DNA of 36,620 nt from an uncultured Selenomonadaceae bacterium (GTDB lineage Bacteria; Bacillota; Negativicutes; Selenomonadales; Selenomonadaceae). Positions 1 through 10,096 of the stretch are shown here, piece after piece. The stretch covers positions 1 to 36,620 of the forward strand of contig CAJOHI010000011.1 in NCBI GenBank assembly GCA_905234365.1. The letters run 5' to 3'. The translations under genes were made by a program, and so were the position numbers. The notes beneath the pieces were generated by a model. The model searched no databases. It had not been told where the DNA came from and saw only the letters and a program-made list of their open reading frames with translations. Each line of letters starts with the position of its first letter. The stretch's first letter is position 1.

Positions 1-31
1 TTATTTGCCAAATTAATTTGAGGTGAAGATA

Positions 32-568
32 ATGGCATTAAAAATTCCAAACAAGTTAAAAAATTGTGCAAACTGTGGTAAAATGTTTGTTTCCTCTAGA
101 GGCGAAAAAATATGTAGAGATTGTTCAATCAAAGAGGAAGAAAAGGAAATGGCTGTACTTGATTATGTTCGTGAACATCAAGGTTCTTCTATTTCTGAAG
201 TAATGGAAGCTATGGGAGTCACTGATAGATTTATAAAAAACATGATATCGAAGGGACTCTTTGCAAATGTCGAAAGAACGGACCTTTACTATCCTTGTCA
301 ATCCTGCGGAAAACCAATAAGGAACGGCACCTATTGCAGCGATTGTTTAAGCAAGTTGAGAAATGAGACTAAAAAAATGGCAGATCAAATGTCAATTAAA
401 CTCGGTTTAAGCAATAAGCCAATATCTCAAATGTCAACTATCGAAAGGCTTAACATGCAAGCAGAAAGAGAATTTGCAAGAGAAAACAATGTAAAATCCC
501 AAAAGAGTATGTACGAAAGAATCGTAAACAAGAGAGATAATCGAGGTATCGGCACTAAAAAGAAATAA
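32..568 (+). CDS. YvyF-like flagellar operon protein (Zn-ribbon-like CxxC pairs)
   Basis: ORF with CANCGK...CRDC and CQSCGKPI...CSDC motifs; SD-like ttgaggtgaag before ATG at 32 (ORF track starts at 23). Confidence 0.7.
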   Translation: MALKIPNKLKNCANCGKMFVSSRGEKICRDCSIKEEEKEMAVLDYVREHQGSSISEVMEAMGVTDRFIKNMISKGLFANVERTDLYYPCQSCGKPIRNGTYCSDCLSKLRNETKKMADQMSIKLGLSNKPISQMSTIERLNMQAEREFARENNVKSQKSMYERIVNKRDNRGIGTKKK

Positions 569-595
569 CTTTATTATAATAGGAGAGATAATTTA

Positions 596-2320
596 ATGAA
601 AGAATTAATGTTAGGAAATAAGGCAATAGCTCGCGGATTATATGAGGCCGGAGTGTGCTTTGTTTCAAGTTATCCAGGTACGCCTTCTACGGAAATTACC
701 GAAGAAGCTGTAAAATATAATGAAATATACTGCGAATGGGCACCAAATGAAAAAGTCGCTATGGAATCCGCTTTCGGCGCTTCGTTAGCAGGCAGAAGGT
801 CTTTTTGCGCTCAAAAGCACGTCGGTTTAAATGTCGCCGCTGATCCATTATTTACAATGAGTTATACAGGAGTCAATGCCGGTTTAGTCGTAGTCGTTGC
901 TGATGATGCAGGAATGCATTCAAGTCAGAATGAGCAAGACTCAAGACATTACGCCAGAGCTGCAAAAGTTCCAATGCTGGAGCCTTCAGACAGTGCTGAG
1001 GCTTTAGAATTTACCAAGCTGGCTTACGAAATCAGTGAAAAATTTGATACACCTGTAATTATTAAGATGTGCACTCGTGTTGCTCATTCTCAATCAATCG
1101 TTGAGACTTCTGAACGTGTTGTGCCAATTAAAAGTTATGAAAAAAATATTGCAAAATATGTCATGATGCCTGGAAATGCTAAGAAACGTCACCCAATAGT
1201 TGAGGCGAGAACAAAGGCGCTGATTGAGTATGCAGAGACGACACCAATAAACCGCATTGAATTTAATTCCGACGAAATTGGAATTATCACTGCGTCAACT
1301 TGCTATCAATACGTTAAAGAAGTTTTCGGCGATGAGGCAAGTATTTTAAAATTAGGCATGACATATCCGTTGCCTGTTGAACTTATAAAAAATTTTGCGT
1401 CGAAAGTTAAAAAATTATTCGTCGTTGAAGAACTTGATCCAATTATTGAAAACTTTATAAAATCACTCGGAATTGAAGTCAGTGGCAGTGATATTTTGCC
1501 GCGCATTGATGAATTTTCACAGAATTTAATCGCTGATGCTTTCTTTAAAAATAAAACTTCAAAAGGAGTTTCAATCGAAGATCAAATTCCAATGCGTCCG
1601 CCGGTTATGTGTGCTGGTTGTCCGCATAGAGGTTTATTTTACACTCTCAAAAAGCGCAAATGTACTGTTTTAGGCGATATTGGTTGTTATACACTTGGAG
1701 CCGTGCCACCGCTTAGCACGATTGAAATGACTCTTTGTATGGGTGCGTCAATCGGAGCAACTCACGGATTTAATAAGATTCTCGGTAAGGAAAGCGAAGG
1801 CAAAACTGTTGCCGTTATAGGCGATTCAACCTTTGTACATTCAGGAATGACTGCACTCGCAAATGTCGCTTACAATCAATCTAATTCGACGGTGATAATT
1901 CTTGACAATTCAATAACAGGCATGACTGGACACCAGCAGAATCCAACGACCGGTTACAATATTAAAGGCGATCCAGCCGGTAAAATTAATCTTGAAGAAC
2001 TTGTCAAGGCAATGGGAATAAATCGCGTCAGAGTGGTTGACCCTTATAATCTCAAAGAATGTGAAGAAGCCGTCAAGGAAGAATTGTCAGTTGAGGAGCC
2101 GTCAGTTATAATTTCACGTCGTCCTTGTGCGCTTTTGAAATATGTTAAGCATAAGGCGCCATTGAGTGTTGACGCTGAAAAATGTATAGGTTGTAAATCC
2201 TGCATGAAAATAGGTTGCCCTGCCATTTCGATGAAAAACGACAAAGCAACCGTCGATGTTACTCAATGTGTTGGTTGTGGTGTTTGTGCTCAACTTTGTC
2301 CTAAAAAGGCATTTAGCTGA
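596..2320 (+). CDS. iorA: Indolepyruvate ferredoxin oxidoreductase, alpha subunit
   Basis: 574 aa; TPP-enzyme motifs (SSYPGTPSTEI, MCAGCPHRGLFYTL, GDIGCYTLG) and C-terminal 2x[4Fe-4S] motifs (CIGCKSCMKIGCP, CVGCGVCAQLCP); SD aggagag. Confidence 0.95.
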   Translation: MKELMLGNKAIARGLYEAGVCFVSSYPGTPSTEITEEAVKYNEIYCEWAPNEKVAMESAFGASLAGRRSFCAQKHVGLNVAADPLFTMSYTGVNAGLVVVVADDAGMHSSQNEQDSRHYARAAKVPMLEPSDSAEALEFTKLAYEISEKFDTPVIIKMCTRVAHSQSIVETSERVVPIKSYEKNIAKYVMMPGNAKKRHPIVEARTKALIEYAETTPINRIEFNSDEIGIITASTCYQYVKEVFGDEASILKLGMTYPLPVELIKNFASKVKKLFVVEELDPIIENFIKSLGIEVSGSDILPRIDEFSQNLIADAFFKNKTSKGVSIEDQIPMRPPVMCAGCPHRGLFYTLKKRKCTVLGDIGCYTLGAVPPLSTIEMTLCMGASIGATHGFNKILGKESEGKTVAVIGDSTFVHSGMTALANVAYNQSNSTVIILDNSITGMTGHQQNPTTGYNIKGDPAGKINLEELVKAMGINRVRVVDPYNLKECEEAVKEELSVEEPSVIISRRPCALLKYVKHKAPLSVDAEKCIGCKSCMKIGCPAISMKNDKATVDVTQCVGCGVCAQLCPKKAFS

Positions 2321-2324
2321 ATTT
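2194..2324 (+). repeat. 131-bp direct repeat, copy A (3' end of iorA)
   Basis: Aligns without gaps to 3895-4025 with 5 mismatches by eye (about 96% identity). Confidence 0.95.
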
Positions 2325-2349
2325 AAAGATTAACTAGGGAGAAAAATCT

Positions 2350-3839
2350 ATGTTTGATCGTAAAAAAATTATTAATCAAATAAACGAACTTCAAAAATTT
2401 TCTTCGCAACACAATTTGCTTTACGTTGCAGGAATAGTTAATATCGGCTTGCCATTTGCAATTCTTAATAAGCTTAAAATCAATTTAAAGGGAATTCTGT
2501 CACTTAACAATACTACCCCCCCCCTCAGGTTTCCAATTTAACACAATTTAACTTTCCTGTTATACAAATTAGTGAATTGCTTAATGCCCCTTCTTTGGTA
2601 TCATCAAACAACATTGGAATAGTTCTTTTTGATGGAGAAAAACGTAATAGCAATAATCTATTCATTAAAATCAATCTAAATGGTCATCTTGTTCAGATAC
2701 CGGTGTTTGCAATCGAAATAAATGATGCTTCCATAATGTTTGACATTATTAATGCAAATGAGATAATCAATCAGCAACAAATGATTTATGGTTTCACAAA
2801 TATAAAAAAGATGTTGCAGCATCTTTTCAGAGGATTTAATGCAATATCAACGGAGCATGAATTACTATTTTTTATGCATATCAATAGGCAATTCAAATAT
2901 GCGCCGGTATTTCCAATTACAGATACTGCCATTATAATAACAGGACTTATTGAATACGACGATGATATGACGTTGAAAACTGCAATCATGTATCGAAAAT
3001 GGTATCCAAATATTCCGATTATAGTTTCAACTTGGAAAGATCAGCCAACTAAGGAATTTAAAAAAATTTTATCTCAACACAATATTAAAGTTCTCGGCAA
3101 TAATTATCCTAAAGTTCATGAGAGTATCAATTTTCAGTTGGAAGTCACTCGTCGTGCGATAGAACTTGTCAAAAAAAATAAAAATATTAATTACGTTATA
3201 AGAACACGTACTGATTGGAGCATTAATAAACCAGATTTTCTTATATATCTCAAAAATTTATGCAAACAATTTCCTGCTGGTACTCCTAACATGAAGGAAA
3301 GAATTATTTCATTAGGTGGTGAATGTGGACACAAGTTTGTTCCGTTTCATGCAAGTGATTTTTTAGTTTTTGGAAATATAAGTGATATGTATAACATGTA
3401 TTCAATACCTCAACAATCAGAAAGAAATCCTTATGGCTATCGTCATTTAAGTCGAATGTATCCATTGAAAGAAAAATTGGGTTATTATGAACTTTTAAAT
3501 CCTTTTAAATTGAAGAATGATCCTAAATTTAGAGAAAAATTTTCAAAATATAAACGACTTATTGATAAGTCTACAAGTGGTGGTGGTGAAACTTATCTCC
3601 ATAGAATTTTTTATGAAACCTATATTGCAAAGATAGATCATGAGCATTTTTTTGAGGCTTATGAGGATTATCTCAAACGATGTGCAATTATCATTGATCC
3701 TACTCAACTTTTAACTTGTTTTCCAAAATATGAACAATCATATAGATATGAACTTTATCAATGTTATCAATATCCTACAAGTGGTGGATTGGATTTTGCA
3801 ACTTGGCTTGAACTTTATCTTGAATGGAAAAATTCTTAA
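2350..3839 (+). pseudogene. WavE-like polysaccharide synthesis protein, frame-disrupted at a C9 tract (probable phase-OFF state)
   Basis: ORF 2350-2541 and ORF 2577-3839 are consecutive parts of one paralogue of the intact ORF 21422-22882 (shared DTAIxIxG..TxKTAxxYRxxYPNIPIxxSTWK). C7 or C10 gives a continuous ORF: ...NNTTPPPQVSNLTQFNFPVIQISELLNAPSL... Confidence 0.85.
2516..2524 (+). repeat. Poly-C (C9) homopolymer tract in coding sequence
   Basis: Direct reading: tacta CCCCCCCCC tcaggt. Confidence 0.95.
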
Positions 3840-3894
3840 TGAATTACATATAAAAAAGTGGTATCGTTTAGGATAAAATAATTTATTATTATTT

Positions 3895-4025
3895 TAAATC
3901 TTGCATGAAAATAGGTTGCCTTGCCATTTCGATAAAAAACGGCAAAGCAACCGTCGATGTTACTCAATATGTTGGTTGTGGTGTTTGTGCTCAACTTTGT
4001 CCTAAAAAGGCATTTAGCTGAATTT
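3895..4025 (+). repeat. 131-bp direct repeat, copy B (iorA 3'-end remnant)
   Basis: Repeat of 2194-2324; encodes a remnant of the IorA ferredoxin-domain tail with no start or upstream coding sequence. Confidence 0.95.
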
Positions 4026-4034
4026 GCTGCAAAC

Positions 4035-4436
4035 TTATCTTCCAACTTCGCGTTTGGCGATAAGTTCAATTTCGTTGCCTTCTTCGTCAGTGATAACGCT
4101 GGCATAGCAGAGATCGCCGGTTGTTCTTGCTCCGCTAACGACGTTATAGCCGTCTTCCTGCAGTCTCTTAGTCATGTCGTCAACGTCTTTTCTATCGCCG
4201 ACTTCAATCGCGATGTGATGATAACCGGTGCGGTAAGTACCTTTTGGAGGATCGTCCATAGTAGGACGCTGCATGATTTCAAGGTGAGAACCGTCTTCAA
4301 AAGTGAGGAAGTAGGCGCTAAAGCCTGTGCGGAAATTGTGATATTTTTCGGCGCTCTTGGCTTTGAAGTACTTAACGAAAAGGTCTCTGCACTTTTCCAT
4401 ATCGTTGACATACATTGCAACATGTTCAATTCTCAT
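4035..4436 (-). CDS. VOC (glyoxalase/bleomycin resistance) superfamily protein
   Basis: MRIEHVAMYVNDMEKCRDLFVKYF...HHIAIEVGDRKDVDDM...DEEGNEIELI; internal ATG at 4436 preceded by aggag (ORF track starts at 4466). Confidence 0.8.
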   Translation of the reverse strand: MRIEHVAMYVNDMEKCRDLFVKYFKAKSAEKYHNFRTGFSAYFLTFEDGSHLEIMQRPTMDDPPKGTYRTGYHHIAIEVGDRKDVDDMTKRLQEDGYNVVSGARTTGDLCYASVITDEEGNEIELIAKREVGR

Positions 4437-4560
4437 TTCGTTCACACTCCTAAAAAATATTTGCAACAGGTTTATCTTTGAGGCTATAATAACATTAAAA
4501 TCACATATCAGTTATATTAAAATTAACTGACCGATAAGGCAAAATTGATAAGGTGAAAAA

Positions 4561-5448
4561 ATGTATAAATTCAGCGATGAGGTTAATGTTGATTCAGAAG
4601 GACGAGAAATTAGGAAGCATGGCGATTTAGATTATCCGGTTGCCTGTTATTATAACGACATGAATAAAGATTTAGTTATTTGGCACTGGCATGAGGAATT
4701 TGAATTGATAATTGTTAAGCGTGGTTCAGTAAAAATAAGTGTAGGTTCAGTTGAGGAGATTCTAAAAGAAGGAGACGGCTGTTTTATTAATTCCAATGTA
4801 GCACATTCGGTTTTAAAAGTTGATGAGCAGCAGGAAGGAATTATAAATTCAATCGTCTTTCATGCGAAGTTGATAGGCGGAAGGCACAGTATTTATTGGA
4901 AAAAATATCTAAAACCGCTGATTGACAGTAAAAAACGGCAGTTTATGATATTTAAATCGACAGAAGATAAAGAGATAACTCAGCTGATACAAACAGCATG
5001 GCAGACAGAAGCGGAAGAAAAATCCGGTTTTGAATTTGAAGTACGAAATTTTTTATCACGGATAATATTTTTAATTTCAGAAGGCGAGTGCAAAAAGGAT
5101 TATATACCGACAGTGCGAGAAATACGAGATATGGAACGAACAAAAGCAATGATAACATTTATAGAAAATCACTTTAAAGACGAAGTGAGTTTAAGTCAAA
5201 TATCTAGAGTGGTGGCAGTAAGTGAAGGCGAATGTTTGAGGTGTTTTAAGCGAGTAACAGGAATTACACCAATAAGATTTATGAAAGAATATCGACTTAT
5301 AAGAGCAGCAGAACAGATACGAACAACACGGCAAAATATTTCGGAGATAGCGGAAGACTGCGGATTTTTAGACATGAGTTACTTTGCAAAGTCGTTTAAA
5401 GCGATTTTTAAGGAATCGCCAACGGAATATCGCAACGCTAATATTTGA
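4561..5448 (+). CDS. AraC-family transcriptional regulator (cupin N-terminus, HTH C-terminus)
   Basis: C-terminal SLSQISRVVAVSEGECLRCFKRVTGITPIRFMKEYRL...ISEIAEDCGFLDMSYFAKSFKAIFKESPTEYR. Confidence 0.9.
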   Translation: MYKFSDEVNVDSEGREIRKHGDLDYPVACYYNDMNKDLVIWHWHEEFELIIVKRGSVKISVGSVEEILKEGDGCFINSNVAHSVLKVDEQQEGIINSIVFHAKLIGGRHSIYWKKYLKPLIDSKKRQFMIFKSTEDKEITQLIQTAWQTEAEEKSGFEFEVRNFLSRIIFLISEGECKKDYIPTVREIRDMERTKAMITFIENHFKDEVSLSQISRVVAVSEGECLRCFKRVTGITPIRFMKEYRLIRAAEQIRTTRQNISEIAEDCGFLDMSYFAKSFKAIFKESPTEYRNANI

Positions 5449-5595
5449 CGCCTCTCCAGAGCTAAAGCTAAAAAATTCTAATTACCAGTTCATTTTAAAG
5501 ACAACATTTACTGCCTTAAAATGACTTTTTATTATATCACTATTACTAAGTGGCTCGTGCATTTAGGTTAAAATTATAATATCAGGAGGAAAGTT

Positions 5596-7908
5596 ATGGA
5601 AAGCAGACGCGAACGACGAACTACGGAAGGCGCATCAAGTTCAAGTACTTCAAATAGTCGAAGTAGTAAAAATTCGTCGACGTTTACTGTTAAACGAGTA
5701 ATAATTGGCGTTATCATCTTGTCTTTAATGGCAGCAATAGGCGTCGGCATTGGCTTTGTTACAGCTTCAATCAATACTAAGGCGGACTTATCGCAGGATA
5801 TTTTGCCGCCGGTTTCTTCACAAATTTACGATTCGGCAGGAAATGAACTTGCAAATATTCACGCAACGGAAAATCGACTGCCGGTTAAAATTGAACAGGT
5901 ACCAATAAATTTACAACATGCTTTTATTGCCATTGAAGACAACAGATTTTACGAACACAATGGCATTGATCCGCGTGGACTTTTAAGAGCTGCCTGGTCT
6001 AACATAAATGATAGAGAAATCAGCGAAGGCGGTTCAACTATTACGCAACAGTTGGCAAAAAATGCTTATTTGACGCAAGAACGAACTATGCAGCGTAAAA
6101 TTCAGGAAATGTTTCTTGCTATGAAGTTAGAAAAACAGTATACCAAGCAGGAAATTTTAGAATTATATTTGAATCAAATTTATTTTGGTCAAGGTGCTTA
6201 TGGTGTCCAGGCAGCGGCAAAAACTTATTTTGGCAAAAATGTTGAAGAATTAGACTTATCCGAATGTGCGCTCTTGGCAGGTATTCCAAAGAGTCCTAAT
6301 TATTATTCGCCGTTTAATGATGTGCAAGCAGCTAAAGACCGTCGCGGAATAGTTTTAGATCAAATGGTTAAGTACGGCTATATTGGACGCATGGAAGCGC
6401 AAGATGCTAAGGCGGAAGAATTGCATTTGGCGCCTTTGGCACAGCCGACCGACAAGAAGGAAGCAGCCTATTTTATTGATTATGTAACGCAGCTTTTAAT
6501 TGATAAATACGGTGCCGATGCCGTTTACAAAGAAGGTCTTAAAGTTTACACTACTATTGATATGGACATGCAGCACAAAGCTGAAGCAGCAGTTGCAGAA
6601 AATTTGCCTGACTACGGAACAGATGCCAATGGTGTAATGCAGCCGCAAGCCTCACTTGTCGCGATTGATCCGAAAACAGGATATATCAAGGCAATGGTTG
6701 GCGGTCGCGGAACAGATCAATTTAATCGTGCCACTTTGGCAGAACGTCAGCCAGGTTCAGCGTTTAAGCCTTTTGTATTTGCAACGGCACTTGAAAATAA
6801 TTTTACGCCAGATACTACGATTGAAGACAGTCCAATTACAATTAATGGTTGGTCGCCGCAAAATGACAGCCGCAGATTTTCCGGACCGGTTACAATGAGG
6901 ACGGTTGCTACTTTTTCGATGAACGTACCGACAGTTAAAATTGCTCAAAAAGTTGGTATGGATAAAATTATTTATTACGCTCAAGAAATGGGAATTACTA
7001 CTTTTGTACTTGACGGTGACACGAACGACAGAAATTTTGCAACTACTCTCGGCGGCATGACGAAGGGTGTAACACCTTTAGAGTTGACAAGTGCTTACGG
7101 AACTTTTGCCAATAAAGGTATTTATGTGCAGCATACTGCCATCACAAAGGTTTTGGATCGTAACGGCAAAATTTTAGAGCAAGCAGATCCGCAAGGTAAA
7201 ATCGTACTCAGTGAAGAAGGCACAGCAGATTTGACAAGCATGTTAGAAGATGTAATTTTACGCGGCACCGGTAAACGTGCTCAAATTGGCAGACCGGCAG
7301 CAGGCAAAACCGGCACAACTTCCAATTATCACGATGCCTGGTTTGTTGGATACACGCCGGATTTAGTCGCCGGTGTTTGGGTTGGCAATGATAACAATAC
7401 GAGTCTTGACGGAATTATGGGCGGTCAAACACCTGCTGCAATTTGGAGCAATTTTATGCAAAATGCGCTTGCTGATGTTCCTGTTCACGATTTTGATGAT
7501 CTTGTTGTTTACAGACGAAACAGTAAAACTATAAATGAATTACGCGACGATAACAGCAGTAATGAGCGAACTAACAGACGCCGCAACAGAAATTATGATG
7601 ATTCTTATGAAGAATCGACGCCACGTCGTCGTGAATCTACTCAATCGCAGTCACAATCTCAACCACAACAGACTTATGAGGAACCACAACGCCAATCTCA
7701 ACCTGAACCGCAACAAACTTATAATGAGCCAACTTATTCTGAACCGCAGAACTCGTCAGCACCTCAAAGAGAGATGACGCCGGAACCGGTATATAATGAG
7801 CCTGAACCTGAACCGGTTTACAATGAACCACCACCTTCAAGAAATCCGGTTTCAAATGATTACTCAGATGTTCCAACACCTGGCGGCGATACCGTTAAAG
7901 GACGATGA
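5596..7908 (+). CDS. Penicillin-binding protein 1A (transglycosylase/transpeptidase) with low-complexity Q/E/P/R C-terminal tail
   Basis: N-terminal TM, IEDNRFYEHNGIDPRGLLRA, EGGSTITQQLAKNAYL, PGSAFKPFVF, AGKTGTTSNYHDAWFVGYTPDLVAGVWVGND. Confidence 0.93.
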   Translation: MESRRERRTTEGASSSSTSNSRSSKNSSTFTVKRVIIGVIILSLMAAIGVGIGFVTASINTKADLSQDILPPVSSQIYDSAGNELANIHATENRLPVKIEQVPINLQHAFIAIEDNRFYEHNGIDPRGLLRAAWSNINDREISEGGSTITQQLAKNAYLTQERTMQRKIQEMFLAMKLEKQYTKQEILELYLNQIYFGQGAYGVQAAAKTYFGKNVEELDLSECALLAGIPKSPNYYSPFNDVQAAKDRRGIVLDQMVKYGYIGRMEAQDAKAEELHLAPLAQPTDKKEAAYFIDYVTQLLIDKYGADAVYKEGLKVYTTIDMDMQHKAEAAVAENLPDYGTDANGVMQPQASLVAIDPKTGYIKAMVGGRGTDQFNRATLAERQPGSAFKPFVFATALENNFTPDTTIEDSPITINGWSPQNDSRRFSGPVTMRTVATFSMNVPTVKIAQKVGMDKIIYYAQEMGITTFVLDGDTNDRNFATTLGGMTKGVTPLELTSAYGTFANKGIYVQHTAITKVLDRNGKILEQADPQGKIVLSEEGTADLTSMLEDVILRGTGKRAQIGRPAAGKTGTTSNYHDAWFVGYTPDLVAGVWVGNDNNTSLDGIMGGQTPAAIWSNFMQNALADVPVHDFDDLVVYRRNSKTINELRDDNSSNERTNRRRNRNYDDSYEESTPRRRESTQSQSQSQPQQTYEEPQRQSQPEPQQTYNEPTYSEPQNSSAPQREMTPEPVYNEPEPEPVYNEPPPSRNPVSNDYSDVPTPGGDTVKGR

Positions 7909-7970
7909 TAGTAAAACTCATGCTTATTTTGTGAATATAAAAAAATTTTTTGAAAATTTTAAAATTACTA

Positions 7971-8000
7971 TTGCATTTTTCTAATCGTTTGTGCTATACT
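7971..8000 (+). promoter_or_regulatory. Sigma-70-type promoter upstream of fba
   Basis: TTGCAT - 18 bp - TATACT with upstream TG (tgTGcTATACT). Confidence 0.55.
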
Positions 8001-8072
8001 AATTGCAGTTAATGAGTCGGAGTTAAAAAACTCTGCTAAATAATACTTTATATGTTTTAGGAGGTTGATGTC

Positions 8073-9080
8073 ATGCCGTTAATGAATACAAAGGCAATGT
8101 TTGACAAGGCTTATAATGGTGGTTATGCTATTGGTGCTTTCAACGTCAACAACATGGAAATCGTTCAAGGTATTACCGAAGCTGCTGGAGAGCTTAAAGC
8201 TCCAGTAATTCTTCAAGTTTCAAAAGGTGCTCGCGCCTATGCAAATCACACTTATCTTGTAAAATTAGTTGAAGCTGCCGTTAAAGAAAATCCAGATATT
8301 CCAATCGCTCTGCATCTTGATCATGGTGACACCTTTGAACTCTGTAAAAACTGTATCGATGGTGGCTTCACCTCCGTTATGATCGACGCTTCCTCCAAAC
8401 CATATGAGGAAAATGTCGAATTAACTCAAAAAGTTGTTGAATACGCTCATAAGTATGACGTAACTGTTGAAGCTGAGCTTGGAACTCTCGCAGGTATTGA
8501 AGACGAAGTTCAAGTTGAGCATGGCGCAGAAGCATACACCAAGCCAGAAGAAGTTGAAGATTTTGTAAAGAAGACCGGTTGCGATTCACTCGCAATAGCT
8601 ATTGGAACTTCACATGGTGCTTACAAGTTCACTCCGGAACAGTGCACTCGTAATGCTGAAGGTATCCTCGTTCCTCCACCTCTCAAATTCGAAGTTCTTG
8701 AAGCCTGCATGAAGAATATTCCTGGCTTCCCAATCGTCCTTCATGGCTCATCTTCAGTTCCTCAAGAGTTCGTTAAGATGGTCAACGATTACGGCGGAAA
8801 GATGCCGGATGCAGTTGGTATTCCTGAAGAACAACTTCGCAAAGCTGCAAAACTCGCAGTCTGCAAGATCAACATTGACTCTGATATTCGTCTTGCTCTC
8901 ACCGGTACACTTCGCAAATACTTCCACGATCATCCAGATCACTTTGACCCACGTCAATATCTTAAACCAGCTCGTGCGGCTGTCAAAGAGATGGTCGGTC
9001 ACAAGATTAAGGAAGTACTTGGTTGCGATGGACATGCTGCTGAGATTATTGAAGTTTATAACGCAAAATATAAGAAATAA
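8073..9080 (+). CDS. fba: Class II fructose-bisphosphate aldolase
   Basis: IALHLDHGDTFELCKNCIDGGFTSVMIDAS, VEAELGTLAGIEDEV, GFPIVLHGSSSVPQEF; SD aggagg. Confidence 0.95.
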   Translation: MPLMNTKAMFDKAYNGGYAIGAFNVNNMEIVQGITEAAGELKAPVILQVSKGARAYANHTYLVKLVEAAVKENPDIPIALHLDHGDTFELCKNCIDGGFTSVMIDASSKPYEENVELTQKVVEYAHKYDVTVEAELGTLAGIEDEVQVEHGAEAYTKPEEVEDFVKKTGCDSLAIAIGTSHGAYKFTPEQCTRNAEGILVPPPLKFEVLEACMKNIPGFPIVLHGSSSVPQEFVKMVNDYGGKMPDAVGIPEEQLRKAAKLAVCKINIDSDIRLALTGTLRKYFHDHPDHFDPRQYLKPARAAVKEMVGHKIKEVLGCDGHAAEIIEVYNAKYKK

Positions 9081-9130
9081 TTCTTCCTTTTAAAACTAAG
9101 TAAAAAATTTTTCGGATTAAAATAAAAAAT

Positions 9131-9162
9131 AAAGACTGTCATTTGCTTGGCAGTCTTTTTAA
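9131..9162 (+). terminator. Intrinsic terminator after fba
   Basis: Stem AAAGACTGTC / GGCAGTCTTT followed by Ts. Confidence 0.75.
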
Positions 9163-9287
9163 CTTTACAACTTTGCAATATTTAAACACTTTACAAGAAA
9201 AATTATTTAATATTGTTGAAATTATCAAAACATAATGTTACAATATTAATTAGATTTTTAGTAGTTATTTATAAGGAGGATTTTATT

Positions 9288-10076
9288 ATGATGGACGATA
9301 AGGATTGGGAACTGTTTAAACAAAAATTAGATCAGAGAACCGGAATTGATTTACGGCTTTATAAAGAACCGCAGATGAAACGCCGTATCAGCAATCTTGT
9401 AACACGTGCTGAAATGGATTCGTTTGTAAAATATTTCGACAAAGTATCTCAAAATAAAGATGACTTCGCCGAATTTATTGAATATTTGACTATTAACGTC
9501 TCGGAATTTTTCCGTAATCCAGATAAATTTGATCTGATTGAGAAGGAAATTATTCCATATCTTATGAAAAGTTCACCAAAACTTAATATTTGGAGTGCCG
9601 GCTGTTCAATCGGTGCAGAACCTTATTCACTGTCAATAATTATGAAAGAATTAACGCCAAATGTTCGTCATAGAATCCTTGCTACTGACCTTGATATTGA
9701 TATTCTCTCAAAAGCCAGAAAAGGTGTTTACGCTGATAATGAAATTAAAGCAATGCGAGCAGATAGAAAAACCAAGTATTTCACAAAAACTGCCGACGGT
9801 AAATTTGCCGTTAAACCGGAAATAAAATCTGTTGTTGAGTTTAAGCGTCACAATCTTTTAAAGGATCCGTTTGAAAAGGGTTTTGATTTTATTCTTTGCC
9901 GAAATGTCGTTATCTACTTTACTGAGGAAGCAAAAGATCAGCTTTATACTAACTTTTTGGCGTCACTTAAACCAGGCGGTTTGCTTTTCGTTGGTGCAAC
10001 GGAAGCTATTCTCAATTTCCGTAAAATTGGATATACGAGCTATAAGCCGTTTTTCTATCAAAAGCCACTTAAGTAA
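9288..10076 (+). CDS. cheR: CheR-type chemotaxis methyltransferase
   Basis: RTGIDLRLYKEPQMKRRISN, NVSEFFRNPDKFD, IWSAGCSIGAEPYSL, FDFILCRNVVIYF; ATG at 9288 after aaggagga (ORF track starts at 9213). Confidence 0.93.
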   Translation: MMDDKDWELFKQKLDQRTGIDLRLYKEPQMKRRISNLVTRAEMDSFVKYFDKVSQNKDDFAEFIEYLTINVSEFFRNPDKFDLIEKEIIPYLMKSSPKLNIWSAGCSIGAEPYSLSIIMKELTPNVRHRILATDLDIDILSKARKGVYADNEIKAMRADRKTKYFTKTADGKFAVKPEIKSVVEFKRHNLLKDPFEKGFDFILCRNVVIYFTEEAKDQLYTNFLASLKPGGLLFVGATEAILNFRKIGYTSYKPFFYQKPLK

Positions 10077-10096
10077 AATAAATTGAGGTGCCGAAG

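Noticed and set aside
2577-3839. Treating ORF 2577-3839 as an independent gene starting at TTG
   Set aside because: No SD-like sequence before it, and it continues the N-terminal region of the 21422 paralogue when the C tract is shifted.
2194-4025. Integrase-type att sites or an IS element as explanation of the iorA repeat
   Set aside because: No integrase/transposase ORF or terminal inverted repeats seen; repeat is long (131 bp) and imperfect, so homologous recombination is preferred.
3836-4105. ORF 3836-4105 (-) and ORF 3957-4481 (+)
   Set aside because: Fortuitous frames across the iorA-tail repeat and antisense to the VOC gene; no convincing protein or SD.
7637-7879. Repetitive tail of PBP1A as a DNA repeat or CRISPR-like array
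   Set aside because: It is a coding low-complexity Q/E/P/N tail common in PBP1A-type proteins; no regular repeat-spacer unit.
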